Part shown: positions 1 through 9,011 of the stretch, one piece after another
How the letters are laid out: each line of letters starts with the position of its first letter
Numbering within the stretch: the first letter of the stretch is position 1
Source: Chloroflexota bacterium
Lineage (GTDB): Bacteria; Chloroflexota; Dehalococcoidia; Lucifugimonadales; UBA3495
Direction of reading: 5' to 3'
Length of the DNA stretch: 56,852 bases
Assembly: GCA_028874075.1 (NCBI GenBank)
Contig: JAPPLU010000060.1
Location: 1-56,852, forward strand
Made by a program: the position numbers and the translations under genes
The notes under the pieces: model-generated
The model's input: only the letters and a program-made list of their open reading frames with translations
Databases searched by the model: none
What the model was told of the DNA's origin: nothing

Positions 1-53
1 CGGTGGCCTAATGTCTGTGAATACGCCGGCCTAAAGACCCTGAATAATGACAC
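1..53 (-). mobile_element. Candidate insertion-sequence terminus at the contig edge
   Basis: Two direct copies of a roughly 23-bp motif beginning GGCCTAA lie at 5 and 28, ending in a TGTCA-type terminus (minus strand) near 49-53. A third, diverged copy is at 9012-9035 beside a transposase relic. Multiple terminal repeats of this kind are typical of IS21-family ends, and assemblies often break inside IS copies. The rest of the element would lie outside the window. The IS21 assignment is inference. Confidence 0.45.
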
Positions 54-1641
54 CCAGCAGCCCGTTCCTCGTCAGGGTGTCGGCGGAAGACACCAGGATG
101 GGCAGCGTCATCAGGTTCATCCTGGAAGCCGTCCTCGCGTAGGTCTCCTCCACCTCCTCGTTGGCCACCACGAACAGGGTCACGGGAAAGGGGGTCATGT
201 CCGTCTCGGGAGCGTTGGAGTGGTAGTAGTCGGTGTAGGGCCGCAGCCGGGCCAGCACTCCCTTGGGATGGCGGGCGCGCAGTTCGTGCTCCAGGTAGAA
301 GGGGATATGCAGGCCGTCGGCGACGAGGTGGCCCACGGCGTCCGGGGCGATGGCCGCCTCCCCCCAGTTGAAGGCCCGGTCGGTCTTGGCCGTGGGGACG
401 GACCAGGTCAGCTGGGAGTCCGCCGTCGCCCGCGCCTCCGCCGCCAGCTCCGACAGGAACCAGGTCACCCCGTCGGCGTGCCTGGTCTGCCTGGCCCAGG
501 TCTCGATGCGGTGGCCCAGATGCCGCCGCCTCCCGTGTTTGTCGGTGGTAAGCTCCGCGCTCCATATTCCCCGGGTGGTCGGCAGCTGCGCCCGGTCCCG
601 GTGGGTGACGTAGCGGATGCCCTCCTCCGTCAGGGTGTAGCGGATGTCGCCCTGCTTGCCGTGGCCTTCGACAAGACCCCAGGTGCGCACCAGATTGCGC
701 AGCATCTGGCTGACCCGGCCCTCGGTAATGCCCAGCCAGCGTTCCAGATGCTCCCGGGGTATCATCGGGTGGTCGGTGATCAGGTCCAGCGTCCGCTTCT
801 CCGATGAAGTCAGGCCGAAGGTGGGCGCGGCCTGCACCATCCGCTGCGCGTCGGGCAGCGAGGCCCGCTTGCGCTCCGGCGGCTCGGGGAAGGGTCCCCG
901 GTTGGGGCTGCCGCGGGTGCGGATGAACTCCAATGAATAGGGCAGGCTGCCGAAGAGCCACGAGGCATAGCGCCAGGCGTTGCTGTTCCAGTCCTCCAGG
1001 GAATCCCTGGACTCCACGGCCACGTAGCAGTCGTCGATGTTCAGCCGCTCGCAGAACCTGGTCGCAAACCGCTGTTCCCAGACGCTGGGGGCCAGCACCA
1101 GGACCGTGCCGGGGCGGCGCCGGTACCCGTACTCCGCGATGGCCCGCAGCCGGTCGTAGAGGGAGCGGCGCCGTAGCGCCGGACCCTGGCGCACCACCCC
1201 GAAGCTGCGGCCACTGTGGAGGGTGATCACCGCGTCGAACCGGCCCCGGCGGTGAAAGTCCACCTGGGAACAGCGCCCGTCCGTTCCAGGAGAGAGGGAC
1301 GCCGCCAGGCGGTATACCGTGGCCACCGCGTCCATGCGGCGGACCAGCAGGGCGAGCCACTCCCGGGACACCGGGTAGGCACGCACGTAGTCCGAGGGCG
1401 TATCGAAGCCCAGTACTCCGGCGGCTTCGCCGACGCCCTTCCTCGTCAGGTAGTATCGCCTGCTCGTCGGCAGGTGAGCGGTGCCGTGGCCGACGCGCTC
1501 CACGATGCCGTCGGCCATCATGCCGGCCAGGCCCCGGTGGATGGCGACGTGGGCCTCCCCGGTGATCATCGCCAGTTCCGCCGTGTCGGTGAAGGGCATG
1601 AGGCTGAGATGGTGCAGCAATTCCCGGTCGGAGACGCTCAT
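31..1641 (-). CDS. Replication-relaxation-like winged-helix protein, C-terminus altered
   Basis: A 536-residue soluble protein with two winged-helix-like regions: one at residues ~1-75 (helical, followed by RRYYLTRKG) and one at ~270-335 (SSEKRTLDLITDHP, a recognition-helix-like GRVSQMLRNL, then RYTLTEEGIRYV). This architecture resembles replication-relaxation / mobilisation-associated proteins (Replic_Relax-type) of plasmids and integrative elements. In such proteins paired winged helices bind DNA near replication or transfer origins. The last codons (GVIIQGL and the stop) are read from the putative IS terminal repeat at 1-53, so the natural C-terminus has probably been replaced. The start is the ATG at 1641. 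It is divergent from the small gene at 1781. A generic transcriptional regulator is the main alternative. Confidence 0.6.
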   Translation of the reverse strand: MSVSDRELLHHLSLMPFTDTAELAMITGEAHVAIHRGLAGMMADGIVERVGHGTAHLPTSRRYYLTRKGVGEAAGVLGFDTPSDYVRAYPVSREWLALLVRRMDAVATVYRLAASLSPGTDGRCSQVDFHRRGRFDAVITLHSGRSFGVVRQGPALRRRSLYDRLRAIAEYGYRRRPGTVLVLAPSVWEQRFATRFCERLNIDDCYVAVESRDSLEDWNSNAWRYASWLFGSLPYSLEFIRTRGSPNRGPFPEPPERKRASLPDAQRMVQAAPTFGLTSSEKRTLDLITDHPMIPREHLERWLGITEGRVSQMLRNLVRTWGLVEGHGKQGDIRYTLTEEGIRYVTHRDRAQLPTTRGIWSAELTTDKHGRRRHLGHRIETWARQTRHADGVTWFLSELAAEARATADSQLTWSVPTAKTDRAFNWGEAAIAPDAVGHLVADGLHIPFYLEHELRARHPKGVLARLRPYTDYYHSNAPETDMTPFPVTLFVVANEEVEETYARTASRMNLMTLPILVSSADTLTRNGLLGVIIQGL

Positions 1642-1780
1642 GTGTCGAGCGTATCAGACCGGGAGCGTGGCGGTCATCAGGCAAGTGTCATTACCAGCCT
1701 GGGGAGTGGCGATTCCGTTTGTCCGCAGATCGCCCGGCGGTGTAGAATGACAGCCACGGAAGCAGGCCAGCACGGGGGTG

Positions 1781-2056
1781 ATGACAGTGAACGCGCCAAC
1801 TCGCCCAACAGCGGAGATCGCCCGCCTGGGCAAGGAGATTTACGAGCGGGACATTCGCTGGCAGGTTGAAGCTGCTCATCACGGGCAGATGGTCGCCATT
1901 GACGTGGCCAGTGGCGACTACGCCGTCGCCGGAGCGGCCCTTGCCGCAGCAGACGCCCTGCGGGAGCGGCGTCCTGCCCCTGACGTTTGGGTGGTCCGAG
2001 TGGGGTATCCGACGCTGCGCACCTTCGGGGGCACCGCCTCGCGGAGGACCGGGTGA
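1781..2056 (+). CDS. Small hypothetical protein paired with aspartic protease
   Basis: A 91-residue protein with no signal peptide or membrane segment. The middle reads VAIDVASGDYAV, followed by DVWVVRVGYPTLRTFGG. This is a family I have seen next to retropepsin-like genes in cyanobacteria and Chloroflexota, where it is annotated as hypothetical. GTG (1778) and ATG (1781) are adjacent; I chose ATG. Its stop overlaps the GTG start of the next gene by 4 bp (GTGA), so the two are translationally coupled and probably act together. The arrangement resembles a two-gene module such as toxin-antitoxin, but no function can be read from the sequence. Confidence 0.7.
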   Translation: MTVNAPTRPTAEIARLGKEIYERDIRWQVEAAHHGQMVAIDVASGDYAVAGAALAAADALRERRPAPDVWVVRVGYPTLRTFGGTASRRTG

Positions 2057-2424
2057 TCGAGGGCTTCGTGAATGCCAATCACGAAGCTGTCGTGTCCCTG
2101 GTCCTTCGCGGACCGGAGGGACAGACCCGGGAAGTGAATGCGGTGATCGACACTGGCTACAGCGGCTTCCTGACCCTGCCGGCGGCGCTGGTCGCGGACT
2201 TGGGGTTGCCCTACGTGTTCAGCAGCAGCGCGACCCTGGCCGACGACACCGAGGTAGGCTTCTCCGTACACCGTGCGATGGTACTTTGGGACGGCAGTCC
2301 GCGAAACGTGGAGGCCGACGCGGTGGGCAGCACGCCGCTGGTGGGGATGCTGCTTCTGGACGGGCACGACCTGAGCGTCCAGGTTCGGGACGGCGGGCGC
2401 GTCATCATCCAGGCCGGAGAGTAG
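2053..2424 (+). CDS. Clan AA (retropepsin-like) aspartic protease
   Basis: A 123-residue protein starting at GTG 2053, which overlaps the upstream stop by 4 bp; an in-frame ATG at 1987 would run deep into that gene and is unlikely. The motif AVIDTGYSGFLTLP is the DTG active site followed by the hydrophobic flap strand of single-domain retropepsin-like proteases. A later GSTPLVGMLLLDGHDL matches the family's hydrophobic-hydrophobic-Gly pattern. Such proteins are dimeric aspartyl proteases; their bacterial substrates are unknown. The tight overlap with the preceding gene suggests a bicistronic unit. Confidence 0.75.
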   Translation: MIEGFVNANHEAVVSLVLRGPEGQTREVNAVIDTGYSGFLTLPAALVADLGLPYVFSSSATLADDTEVGFSVHRAMVLWDGSPRNVEADAVGSTPLVGMLLLDGHDLSVQVRDGGRVIIQAGE

Positions 2425-2676
2425 CCGGGCTACCCTCTACCGGAACCCGCCGGGACCGGTTCCAACAGTCTGTTGGCTTGTTCCTCACGGTTCAGCTTAC
2501 CCCGGGGTTGCCCATGCCCCCGCTCCTGCTGTTGTGCCTCCGCGCGGGTGTGAGTGCTGCCGTGGGCGGTTGTACCTCGATGGTGCAGGTCAGCGTCTCC
2601 GCAGTGACGCTCGCTTCTGTGCGGCCTTCTTGCGTTTCTGGCCGGGGAGACAACAGCCACGGGAAGCTCTGGGCGG

Positions 2677-2919
2677 TTACCTGTCCACCTCCTGGATGAA
2701 GAACAGGAGGTGAAAGTCCGCAACGCCCAGGACCTCCTGCAAGCACCGCCGAACCCTCGGCGACGGACTCCGCTCCTCCCGCATCACCTGGGACATGTAA
2801 CCCCGGGGAATCCCGCAGCGGCGGGCCAATTCGTTCTGGGATATGTCCAGCTTGTCCAGCAACTCCCACGCCGCGGTGGTTCTGAGGAGGGCTCGCGACG
2901 GAGGCCGCCGGCGTTGCAT
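2677..2919 (-). CDS. XRE-family helix-turn-helix regulator
   Basis: An 80-residue single-domain DNA-binding protein. Residues ~22-58 (LDISQNELARRCGIPRGYMSQVMREE) form a canonical XRE/Cro-C1 helix-turn-helix, with a second half (SPRVRRCLQEVLGV) typical of the five-helix fold. No sensor domain is fused. The ATG at 2919 is preceded by GGGAGA. Two perfect palindromes CCGTAACGG lie just upstream (2932-2940 and 2970-2978) and are candidate autoregulatory operators. The product may regulate itself and neighbouring genes; no other target is indicated. Confidence 0.75.
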   Translation of the reverse strand: MQRRRPPSRALLRTTAAWELLDKLDISQNELARRCGIPRGYMSQVMREERSPSPRVRRCLQEVLGVADFHLLFFIQEVDR

Positions 2920-2931
2920 GGCGAAGGTCTC

Positions 2932-2978
2932 CCGTAACGGGTTCTGACTTGGTCGCTACGGGTCCGTTGCCGTAACGG
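2932..2978. promoter_or_regulatory. Candidate paired operator upstream of XRE regulator
   Basis: The palindrome CCGTAACGG occurs twice, at 2932-2940 and 2970-2978, with 38 bp between corresponding positions. The second copy sits in a longer imperfect inverted repeat (CCGTT...AACGG). Paired identical palindromes immediately 5' of a small XRE gene are the usual layout of an autorepressor operator. No binding evidence exists. Confidence 0.4.
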
Positions 2979-3044
2979 CAGGCCGGTGGCCGAAGCCGGG
3001 TCCCATTGCAAACCCACCACGAGCTTCCGCTGGGCTAACCCAGC

Positions 3045-4370
3045 TCAGGTCTGGCTGTTCCGGCCGCCTTCTCCAGAGCCTGCCTCGGACCTACCCACCA
3101 ACTCCGGAAGCCGGTTGTAGTACAGGGACGCCACTATCAGAACGGCACCCAACGCCACGACCACTGCTGCCATTGGCAGGAAACCTCCGGTGGCCTGCTG
3201 GGTGAGAGACTCCGCCAGGTCTCCCGCCAGGCTGACCGCCGGGGCCGGCACCACCGCCGATGAAGGAACGACGGAGGCAACGGCGCTCCTCGCCATCCCC
3301 GGCGCGACGGAATTCAGCACCAACCCTGCAACCAGGCAGATGCCGCCGCCCACCAGAAGTGTGATTCCCGGCCAGCGCAGCATTGCGGACGGGTTGGGAA
3401 GATGGACCAACGCCATCAGCAGGATGCCCAGCACCACCATCACAAGCGCGGCCCTCTTCATCGGACCGTTGACCGCGCTCAACGCTTCGCGCAAAGACTC
3501 AGCCTGCTGTTCAATATCCTCCCTGCCCGGCCCTCCGGGCTGGCTGGTCAGCCACCCCAGCAGGTCGATCCTGCCGTCGGGAGGTAGTTGCCGGCGAACG
3601 TCAGCCGCCGCATTTTCGACCACCGGTTCCACCAGCGGACCGGCGGCGGCCTTGATGAACCCCCTGGTGTCGCCCTCGACGAAGCTCCGGCGCAGGTCCT
3701 CAACTTCGCTGCCAAGAATGTCGGCCGCCTGCTCGCCCATACCGGGGTCGTCCAGCACATACCCGAACCACCGGTCGAACTCCCGTTCCCGGCAGCCCTG
3801 GGACAGGATACTCAGCGAAGGAGCGGACTTCGGCAGCTTGCCCTGGGACAGTTCCGCGAAAGGGTTGGCGGACGCTTCAGCCAGCCGTTGCAGGGCTTCC
3901 GGGGAGCAGTCCGACGTCTCCGGCTCCGCTATGTCCAACCCGTCCACGTACCCGTGCACCCTGCCCAGCATTGCCGTCTCCATGCGCTCCAGTGGCTCCT
4001 CCAGGATGACGTAGATTTCCAGTTGGTCCACGTCGTAGCGCAGGTAGGCGGTGAACCGGTCGATGTTGGCTTCGACCTGCTCGCGGAGGTATTCGGGGGG
4101 CATGACCTCCCGCAGCACGTCCACCACCTCATCGTGGGCCGCTATCTCCATGTTTCCCAGCAGTCCGCCGGTCCGCTCCTTCAGGGCTTCGTCCACCAGA
4201 ACCTCGTCGTAGATGCGGGCGTAGGCCCCGGTTTCGCTGAAGGCGCCCGCGTAGAGCTCGGAATCATCCAGCCGCTGGGTGAAGTTGAGGCCGACGAGGA
4301 GCGCCAGCAGTCCGGCGAAGACCACCAGACCCAGCAAGATGATGGCCGCCGCCCGGAGGAAAGTTCCCAT
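3045..4370 (-). CDS. Hypothetical membrane protein with large extracytoplasmic domain
   Basis: A 441-residue protein. There is one N-terminal membrane segment (residues ~7-28, AAIILLGLVVFAGLLALLVG), then a long soluble helical region (~30-300) containing repeated Asp/Glu-rich helices. Three further hydrophobic segments follow near the C-terminus (~307-325, ~335-357 and ~398-416). The topology predicts a membrane-anchored extracytoplasmic domain. The C-terminal tail is polar (RSEAGSGEGGRNSQT). I do not recognise a characterised family; similar proteins are annotated as hypothetical in Chloroflexota. The start is the ATG at 4370 with GAGAGAAG upstream. It is transcribed in the same direction as the LRR genes further upstream but separated from them by a 330-bp gap. 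Confidence 0.7.
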   Translation of the reverse strand: MGTFLRAAAIILLGLVVFAGLLALLVGLNFTQRLDDSELYAGAFSETGAYARIYDEVLVDEALKERTGGLLGNMEIAAHDEVVDVLREVMPPEYLREQVEANIDRFTAYLRYDVDQLEIYVILEEPLERMETAMLGRVHGYVDGLDIAEPETSDCSPEALQRLAEASANPFAELSQGKLPKSAPSLSILSQGCREREFDRWFGYVLDDPGMGEQAADILGSEVEDLRRSFVEGDTRGFIKAAAGPLVEPVVENAAADVRRQLPPDGRIDLLGWLTSQPGGPGREDIEQQAESLREALSAVNGPMKRAALVMVVLGILLMALVHLPNPSAMLRWPGITLLVGGGICLVAGLVLNSVAPGMARSAVASVVPSSAVVPAPAVSLAGDLAESLTQQATGGFLPMAAVVVALGAVLIVASLYYNRLPELVGRSEAGSGEGGRNSQT

Positions 4371-4699
4371 GCGTATCAGCTTCTCTCAACTCCAGCCCCA
4401 ATGGGCAAGCTCGAAGTTGACCGGGTAGGGGCGGGAGGAAATGGGCCTGATTCCGGAGTGGCCGACGCCGCGCTCCCACCACTGCTCATCCCGTTCAGCG
4501 CACGATTCAGTCGAGCGTCCTCCACGTTCAGGCCCAAGGGGCTGGCAGTGGCCATCGAGGATGGTTCCCACGTCGAGCGCAAAGCCCGGAGCCAGTTTCC
4601 CTTTCGGTGCCAATCCGAGATGGCGAACCTGCTGCGTTAAACGGCTCGTGACAATCTCCATTGTCGGACCGTCAACCCGCCAGGGTGGCCCACCTTTTC
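4371..4699. other. Intergenic stretch without a recognisable gene
   Basis: The 329 bp lie between the membrane protein and the stop of the metalloprotease-LRR gene. Open frames here have no recognisable motif, and I see no RNA structure or repeat. Confidence 0.5.
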
Positions 4700-7600
4700 C
4701 TACGGCCTATCCTGACAGGTGTCAGTGGAGAACGATCTTCGCGAGATATACGGCAGGCAGCCCGTCAACTGGTTGCCATCCAAATTCAATCTCTCCAGAG
4801 CCGGCATATCTGCGAAGAACGCAGGTACGGCCCCGCTCAACTGGTTGTCGCCGAGGTACAGCTGCTCCAAGTTCTTCAAGTTTCCGAATTCCGGAGGAAT
4901 CGGGCCGGTCAGTTGGTTGTCAGCGAGATTCAAGTACACCAGGCTGGTCAGGTTGCCCAACTCAGCAGGCAGCGGACCAGTCAATCCGGCGTCAATAAAC
5001 TGGAGGAGTTCCAGGCTGGACAGATTTCCGATCTCGGGCGGCAGAGGGCTGCCAAACTGGTTTTCACCCAACGCCAGAGATTTCAGGCTGGTCAGCTTCC
5101 CGAGCTCGGGTGGAAGGGGACCAGTCAGATTTGTAGAACTTATGCTCAGGGACTCAAGCTTGGTGAGGTTTCCAATCTCCGCAGGAATCTGCCCAGAGAA
5201 TTGATAAAGGATATTCAAGCTCTTCAGTTCCGTGAATTGGCCCACCTCTTTCGGAATCGACACGTTTACATTGGCTGGCGGCTCGACAGCCAACTGCAAT
5301 TCCACGATGCGGCCTCCCTCATTGAAAGTGACGCCGGGCCATTCGGCGACCGGTAGATCCTGCATTGCGATTCGAAGGCCGCCGGGTATGGAGTTGTGGA
5401 TGGCCAGCAGCAACGCGGCATCATCACCCACCGCCAGAGTTGTTTCGGCACACCTCTCGTAGCGCGCCACTCCGTGCAGGGGCAAGTCTCCGGGCAGGCA
5501 GCCGGTCAGCTGGGTATCGCCAATAGACAGCGTTGACAAGTTGGTCAGGCTGGCGAACTCGGACGGTATCTGTCCACTAATGGGATTGCCGCCCAGCATC
5601 AAGGACTTGAGGCTCACCAGTTGGCCCATCTCCGGCGGCAGCGGCCCGGACAACTGGTTGCGGCTCAAATGCAGGAACTCAATGCTGCTCAGGTTGCCAA
5701 TTTCCGGCGGCAGTGACCCTGACAGTTGGTTGTCGGACAGGTCCAAGATTCTCAGGTTGACCAGGTTGCCAATTTCCGGCGGCAGTGACCCTGACAGTTG
5801 GTTGCCGGACAGGTCCAAGTTTCTCAGGTTGACCAGGTTGCCTATCTCCGCCGGCAGCGGCCCGGACAGGTTCGCATTCTCGAGGGAAAGATCCCGCAGG
5901 CCGGTCAGGTTGCCAATCTCCGGCGGTAGAGACCCCTGCACACCTTCCACCCCGTAGAGGTGGAACTCACTCACCCTTCCGAAGCCGTCCACCTTGACTC
6001 CGTACCAGGATTCCAACGGGTTGTCCGGATGCCATTGATTTATGGGGTTGGTCGATGGGATTTCCCAGTTGGGCCCGCCCGCGGCGTGATAAACAGCCAG
6101 CAACGCTGCCTGGTCGCCGCCGGTGTCGCCAAGCAGCGGGACGGCGTCTCCACAGGCAGGCAGGCCCAGCGCGGTGAACTCATGCTGGCTCAGCAGGGGC
6201 ACCAGGCCGCCGGGGACGCAGCCGGTGAACTGGTTTCCGGCTAGGCTGAAAATCTGCAGCCGGGTAAGATTGGCCAGCTCACCCGGTATTACTCCGGTGA
6301 GGGCGTTGTTCCCCAAGGACAGATCCCGCAAGCGGGTCAGATTCCCCAGCTCCGCCGGCACCGGACCGGATAGCTGGTTGCCTGACAGCTCCAGGGATTC
6401 CAGGCTCGGCAAGTTCCCCAACTCCGGCGGAATCGGGCCTGTTATCCGGTTATCGTTCAGATTCAATCTGACCAGATTCCTGAGGTTGCCCAGTTGCGGC
6501 GGCAGCGGACCGGAGAGATGGTTGGAGGAAATGAAGACCCCCTCCAGGTTTTCGAGCCTGCCCATTTCCGGCGGCAGAGGCCCGGCCAACTGGTTTTGAA
6601 ACATAGTAATGTGCTTCAAGCCTGCGAGATTGCCCATTTCCGGCGGCAATTGCCCAACCATCCCGTTGGCTAACAGCACCAAGTGGGTGACGGCGCCGCT
6701 GCGGTCCTCGCCCTTCCATCCCTGCACTTGTGTGGGCGTAGCGCCATCTTCGGTACTGACCCCGTGCCAGAGGCCGATAGGGGCTTCGCCCAGCCAGAAG
6801 CGCTGCCGTTCCCACCCGGGACCTCCGGCAGCGTTGTAAAGGGCAACCAGCGCTCCCCGTTCCCCGGTGGCGGGCGGAGGCTGGTGCACATAACCCAACG
6901 GCCGGCCATGATACTGGGCGTACAGTTCATTGAATTCCGCCTCCCGTCCCGCTGGTACGTGGGACAGCATCACATTGTAAATGACCTCCTCACGGGCGTA
7001 GAGGTCGCGGGGAAAGTCGGTGCGCAGCATCAATTCCCTTAGGGAACCCTGAACCATTTCGTGGCCCAAGTTAACGTCAAGAGCCAGCAGGAACCTTTCT
7101 CCCAATGTATAGTCGCAACCGCGAATCTCCAGCCACATGGACCTTGGCATCCAGCCGGTGGACAGGTTTCGATCGTGGATGTTGGCTGCCCCGTCGCAAT
7201 CAGCACCCATCCACTGGTTGATCTCTTCCAGCCGTCCTGCCAGATCGCGGGCCTGAATGTGACGAGTCAGAAACTCTGCTCCTCCTTCAACCAGCCATTT
7301 TGGTCCCTTGTGAGAGAATCCGTGGGCCAACTCGTGGTAGAGGGGCCGAAAGCTGGCAATCATAACGTAGGAGCCGGCGTAGAAGCCGGCAGAATCCGAT
7401 ATGTACTGGTAATCGGGTTCCACGTAAATAGTATAGTCCGTGCCGCCCCAGGCCTGGTCCATGTAATCTTCCAGAACAGACATGGCCCGGAGACTACCCT
7501 CGAAAATTTCCTCGGCCTCGGCGCCCAAGGGATTGCGGCTGACCACGTGCAGGTTTAGTTCTCCGAAGGGCAGTGGGAGTGTTCTGCTCTGCACCTGAGG

Positions 7601-8917
7601 ATTCTGAATGAGCTGCCGGGCAAAACTCTCGGGAAAGAAGGCCTTGTCAATAGCGCTATTCGTTCGCATCACCCGCAACACCGCAGCCTCAGCTCCGGTT
7701 ATGGAGTCCTGGAACCAGGGCTGGTCAACCAGCAAGTCCGCCAACTCCCGTAACTCTGGTATGTACAACAGCCGAAGGACCCGGTCTACTGCCACCAGTT
7801 CGTTGATGGTCAACTGACCGTCGCCCATCCAGGGCAGGTCGGCAATCCCTCTTGCCAGGGAGATATCCCTCCTCGCAATGGCTCCCATTGTTTGCAATGC
7901 GTGGGATTCTTCCCTGGTTATTCCATCTGCCACCCAGGACCAGTTGGCAACCCTTTCGCCCAGCGCCTCGTCCAATCTTGAGATATTCGCAATACTGGAA
8001 AGCCCCCACCGTGCGTCCCGCGTCAACCCATCATCCAGCAAGGGCGATGCCAGCATATTCGGGCCTCTCCCCCCACCTGTCCGGCTGGCGCTGCCCGAAA
8101 TCCACGAATAGCCTTTGACTATCTCTGCCACGGCCGGACTTTCCCGCTCGATGCGCTCCAGGTAGTAGTTGTCGCTGCCGGTGAAGGCCGCCAGTTCCGC
8201 TCCGCTGATGCCGTCGGCCAAGTCCGGGGACTCCGCCATCCGCTGCGCCAGGACCAGGTCCTCCTCCGCAATGTCCTTCAAAATGGCCAGGGTGAATTGG
8301 TCCTGCTCGCCTATCCCGTCCCGCAACCACTCAGTCTCCAGGACCGCCGCCAGCGCCTCAGGCCCCACCGCCGCCAGGTCGCCCATGGCTGCCAGGGCCA
8401 GTACCTCCTCATCCTCCAGTTCGTCGGCCAGCCACGGCAGACCCGCCACCTCCCCGGCTAGGCCCGGCGCAACTTCGGCCAGTCCCTGGAATACCGTGAT
8501 GGCCAAGGCATCGTCCAGCGTCATCTCGTCGGCCAGCCATTCCACGTCTATCAGTGTCCACGCCGCCCTCGGCGCGGCGCTTTCAATGGCTGCCAGGGAT
8601 TCGGCCACACTTGCCTCCAGGTCCGTCAGGTCGTCCTCCTGCCAGGGCAGCGTTGGCAGGGCCTCCTGTTCCAGTAGTTGCTGGGGCAACTGCTCGGACC
8701 CTAGTCCGAGGGTTCCGCTGGCCCGAATGGGAGTTCCGGTGGGGGATTCAGTGGCAGACGATGTGGCATCCTGTCCCCGGGCGGTCTCCGACGAGCCCGA
8801 TGACGTCGTTGCCGTTTCTGATGGACCGTCGTCGCCCGCCAGCAACAAGAAGCCCACAACAGCGGCCACGCCAACCAGAGAGACTGCGACACCTATCGCT
8901 ATTAGTAGAGGTTTCAT
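4700..8917 (-). CDS. Giant membrane-anchored metalloprotease with three LRR modules
   Basis: A 1405-residue protein. I start at ATG 8917, preceded by GAGAGGAG; a TTG 30 bp upstream is in frame but less likely. Residues ~1-27 form a signal anchor, followed by a Ser/Thr-rich linker. Residues ~90-430 hold degenerate ~45-residue helical repeats with a recurring W-[LMV]-x-D-G-I-T core. A gluzincin-like domain follows: HELAHGF at ~528-534 and, downstream, WLVEGGAEF supplying the third Glu ligand. The rest (~670-1405) is three modules of plant-like LRRs (NxLSGPLPPEIGNL). Each module ends in a cap with a GC[LV]P motif and a second Cys, suggesting a disulfide. Predicted role: a surface or secreted protease with adhesion or recognition repeats. 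Its substrate is unknown. Confidence 0.8.
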   Translation of the reverse strand: MKPLLIAIGVAVSLVGVAAVVGFLLLAGDDGPSETATTSSGSSETARGQDATSSATESPTGTPIRASGTLGLGSEQLPQQLLEQEALPTLPWQEDDLTDLEASVAESLAAIESAAPRAAWTLIDVEWLADEMTLDDALAITVFQGLAEVAPGLAGEVAGLPWLADELEDEEVLALAAMGDLAAVGPEALAAVLETEWLRDGIGEQDQFTLAILKDIAEEDLVLAQRMAESPDLADGISGAELAAFTGSDNYYLERIERESPAVAEIVKGYSWISGSASRTGGGRGPNMLASPLLDDGLTRDARWGLSSIANISRLDEALGERVANWSWVADGITREESHALQTMGAIARRDISLARGIADLPWMGDGQLTINELVAVDRVLRLLYIPELRELADLLVDQPWFQDSITGAEAAVLRVMRTNSAIDKAFFPESFARQLIQNPQVQSRTLPLPFGELNLHVVSRNPLGAEAEEIFEGSLRAMSVLEDYMDQAWGGTDYTIYVEPDYQYISDSAGFYAGSYVMIASFRPLYHELAHGFSHKGPKWLVEGGAEFLTRHIQARDLAGRLEEINQWMGADCDGAANIHDRNLSTGWMPRSMWLEIRGCDYTLGERFLLALDVNLGHEMVQGSLRELMLRTDFPRDLYAREEVIYNVMLSHVPAGREAEFNELYAQYHGRPLGYVHQPPPATGERGALVALYNAAGGPGWERQRFWLGEAPIGLWHGVSTEDGATPTQVQGWKGEDRSGAVTHLVLLANGMVGQLPPEMGNLAGLKHITMFQNQLAGPLPPEMGRLENLEGVFISSNHLSGPLPPQLGNLRNLVRLNLNDNRITGPIPPELGNLPSLESLELSGNQLSGPVPAELGNLTRLRDLSLGNNALTGVIPGELANLTRLQIFSLAGNQFTGCVPGGLVPLLSQHEFTALGLPACGDAVPLLGDTGGDQAALLAVYHAAGGPNWEIPSTNPINQWHPDNPLESWYGVKVDGFGRVSEFHLYGVEGVQGSLPPEIGNLTGLRDLSLENANLSGPLPAEIGNLVNLRNLDLSGNQLSGSLPPEIGNLVNLRILDLSDNQLSGSLPPEIGNLSSIEFLHLSRNQLSGPLPPEMGQLVSLKSLMLGGNPISGQIPSEFASLTNLSTLSIGDTQLTGCLPGDLPLHGVARYERCAETTLAVGDDAALLLAIHNSIPGGLRIAMQDLPVAEWPGVTFNEGGRIVELQLAVEPPANVNVSIPKEVGQFTELKSLNILYQFSGQIPAEIGNLTKLESLSISSTNLTGPLPPELGKLTSLKSLALGENQFGSPLPPEIGNLSSLELLQFIDAGLTGPLPAELGNLTSLVYLNLADNQLTGPIPPEFGNLKNLEQLYLGDNQLSGAVPAFFADMPALERLNLDGNQLTGCLPYISRRSFSTDTCQDRP

Positions 8918-9011
8918 TCCGCTACTCCTCTCATCTGAGACAGCCAATCGTCACGAACGAAGTTCCGGCCGAGGTTAAACTTCGGCGCAACAACCGTGGC
9001 AACAGTTTCCT

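Noticed and set aside
8..1684. 558-residue minus-strand open frame overlapping the replication-relaxation-like gene
   Set aside because: Pro/Arg/Gly-rich shadow of a G+C-rich coding region in another frame, with no motif.
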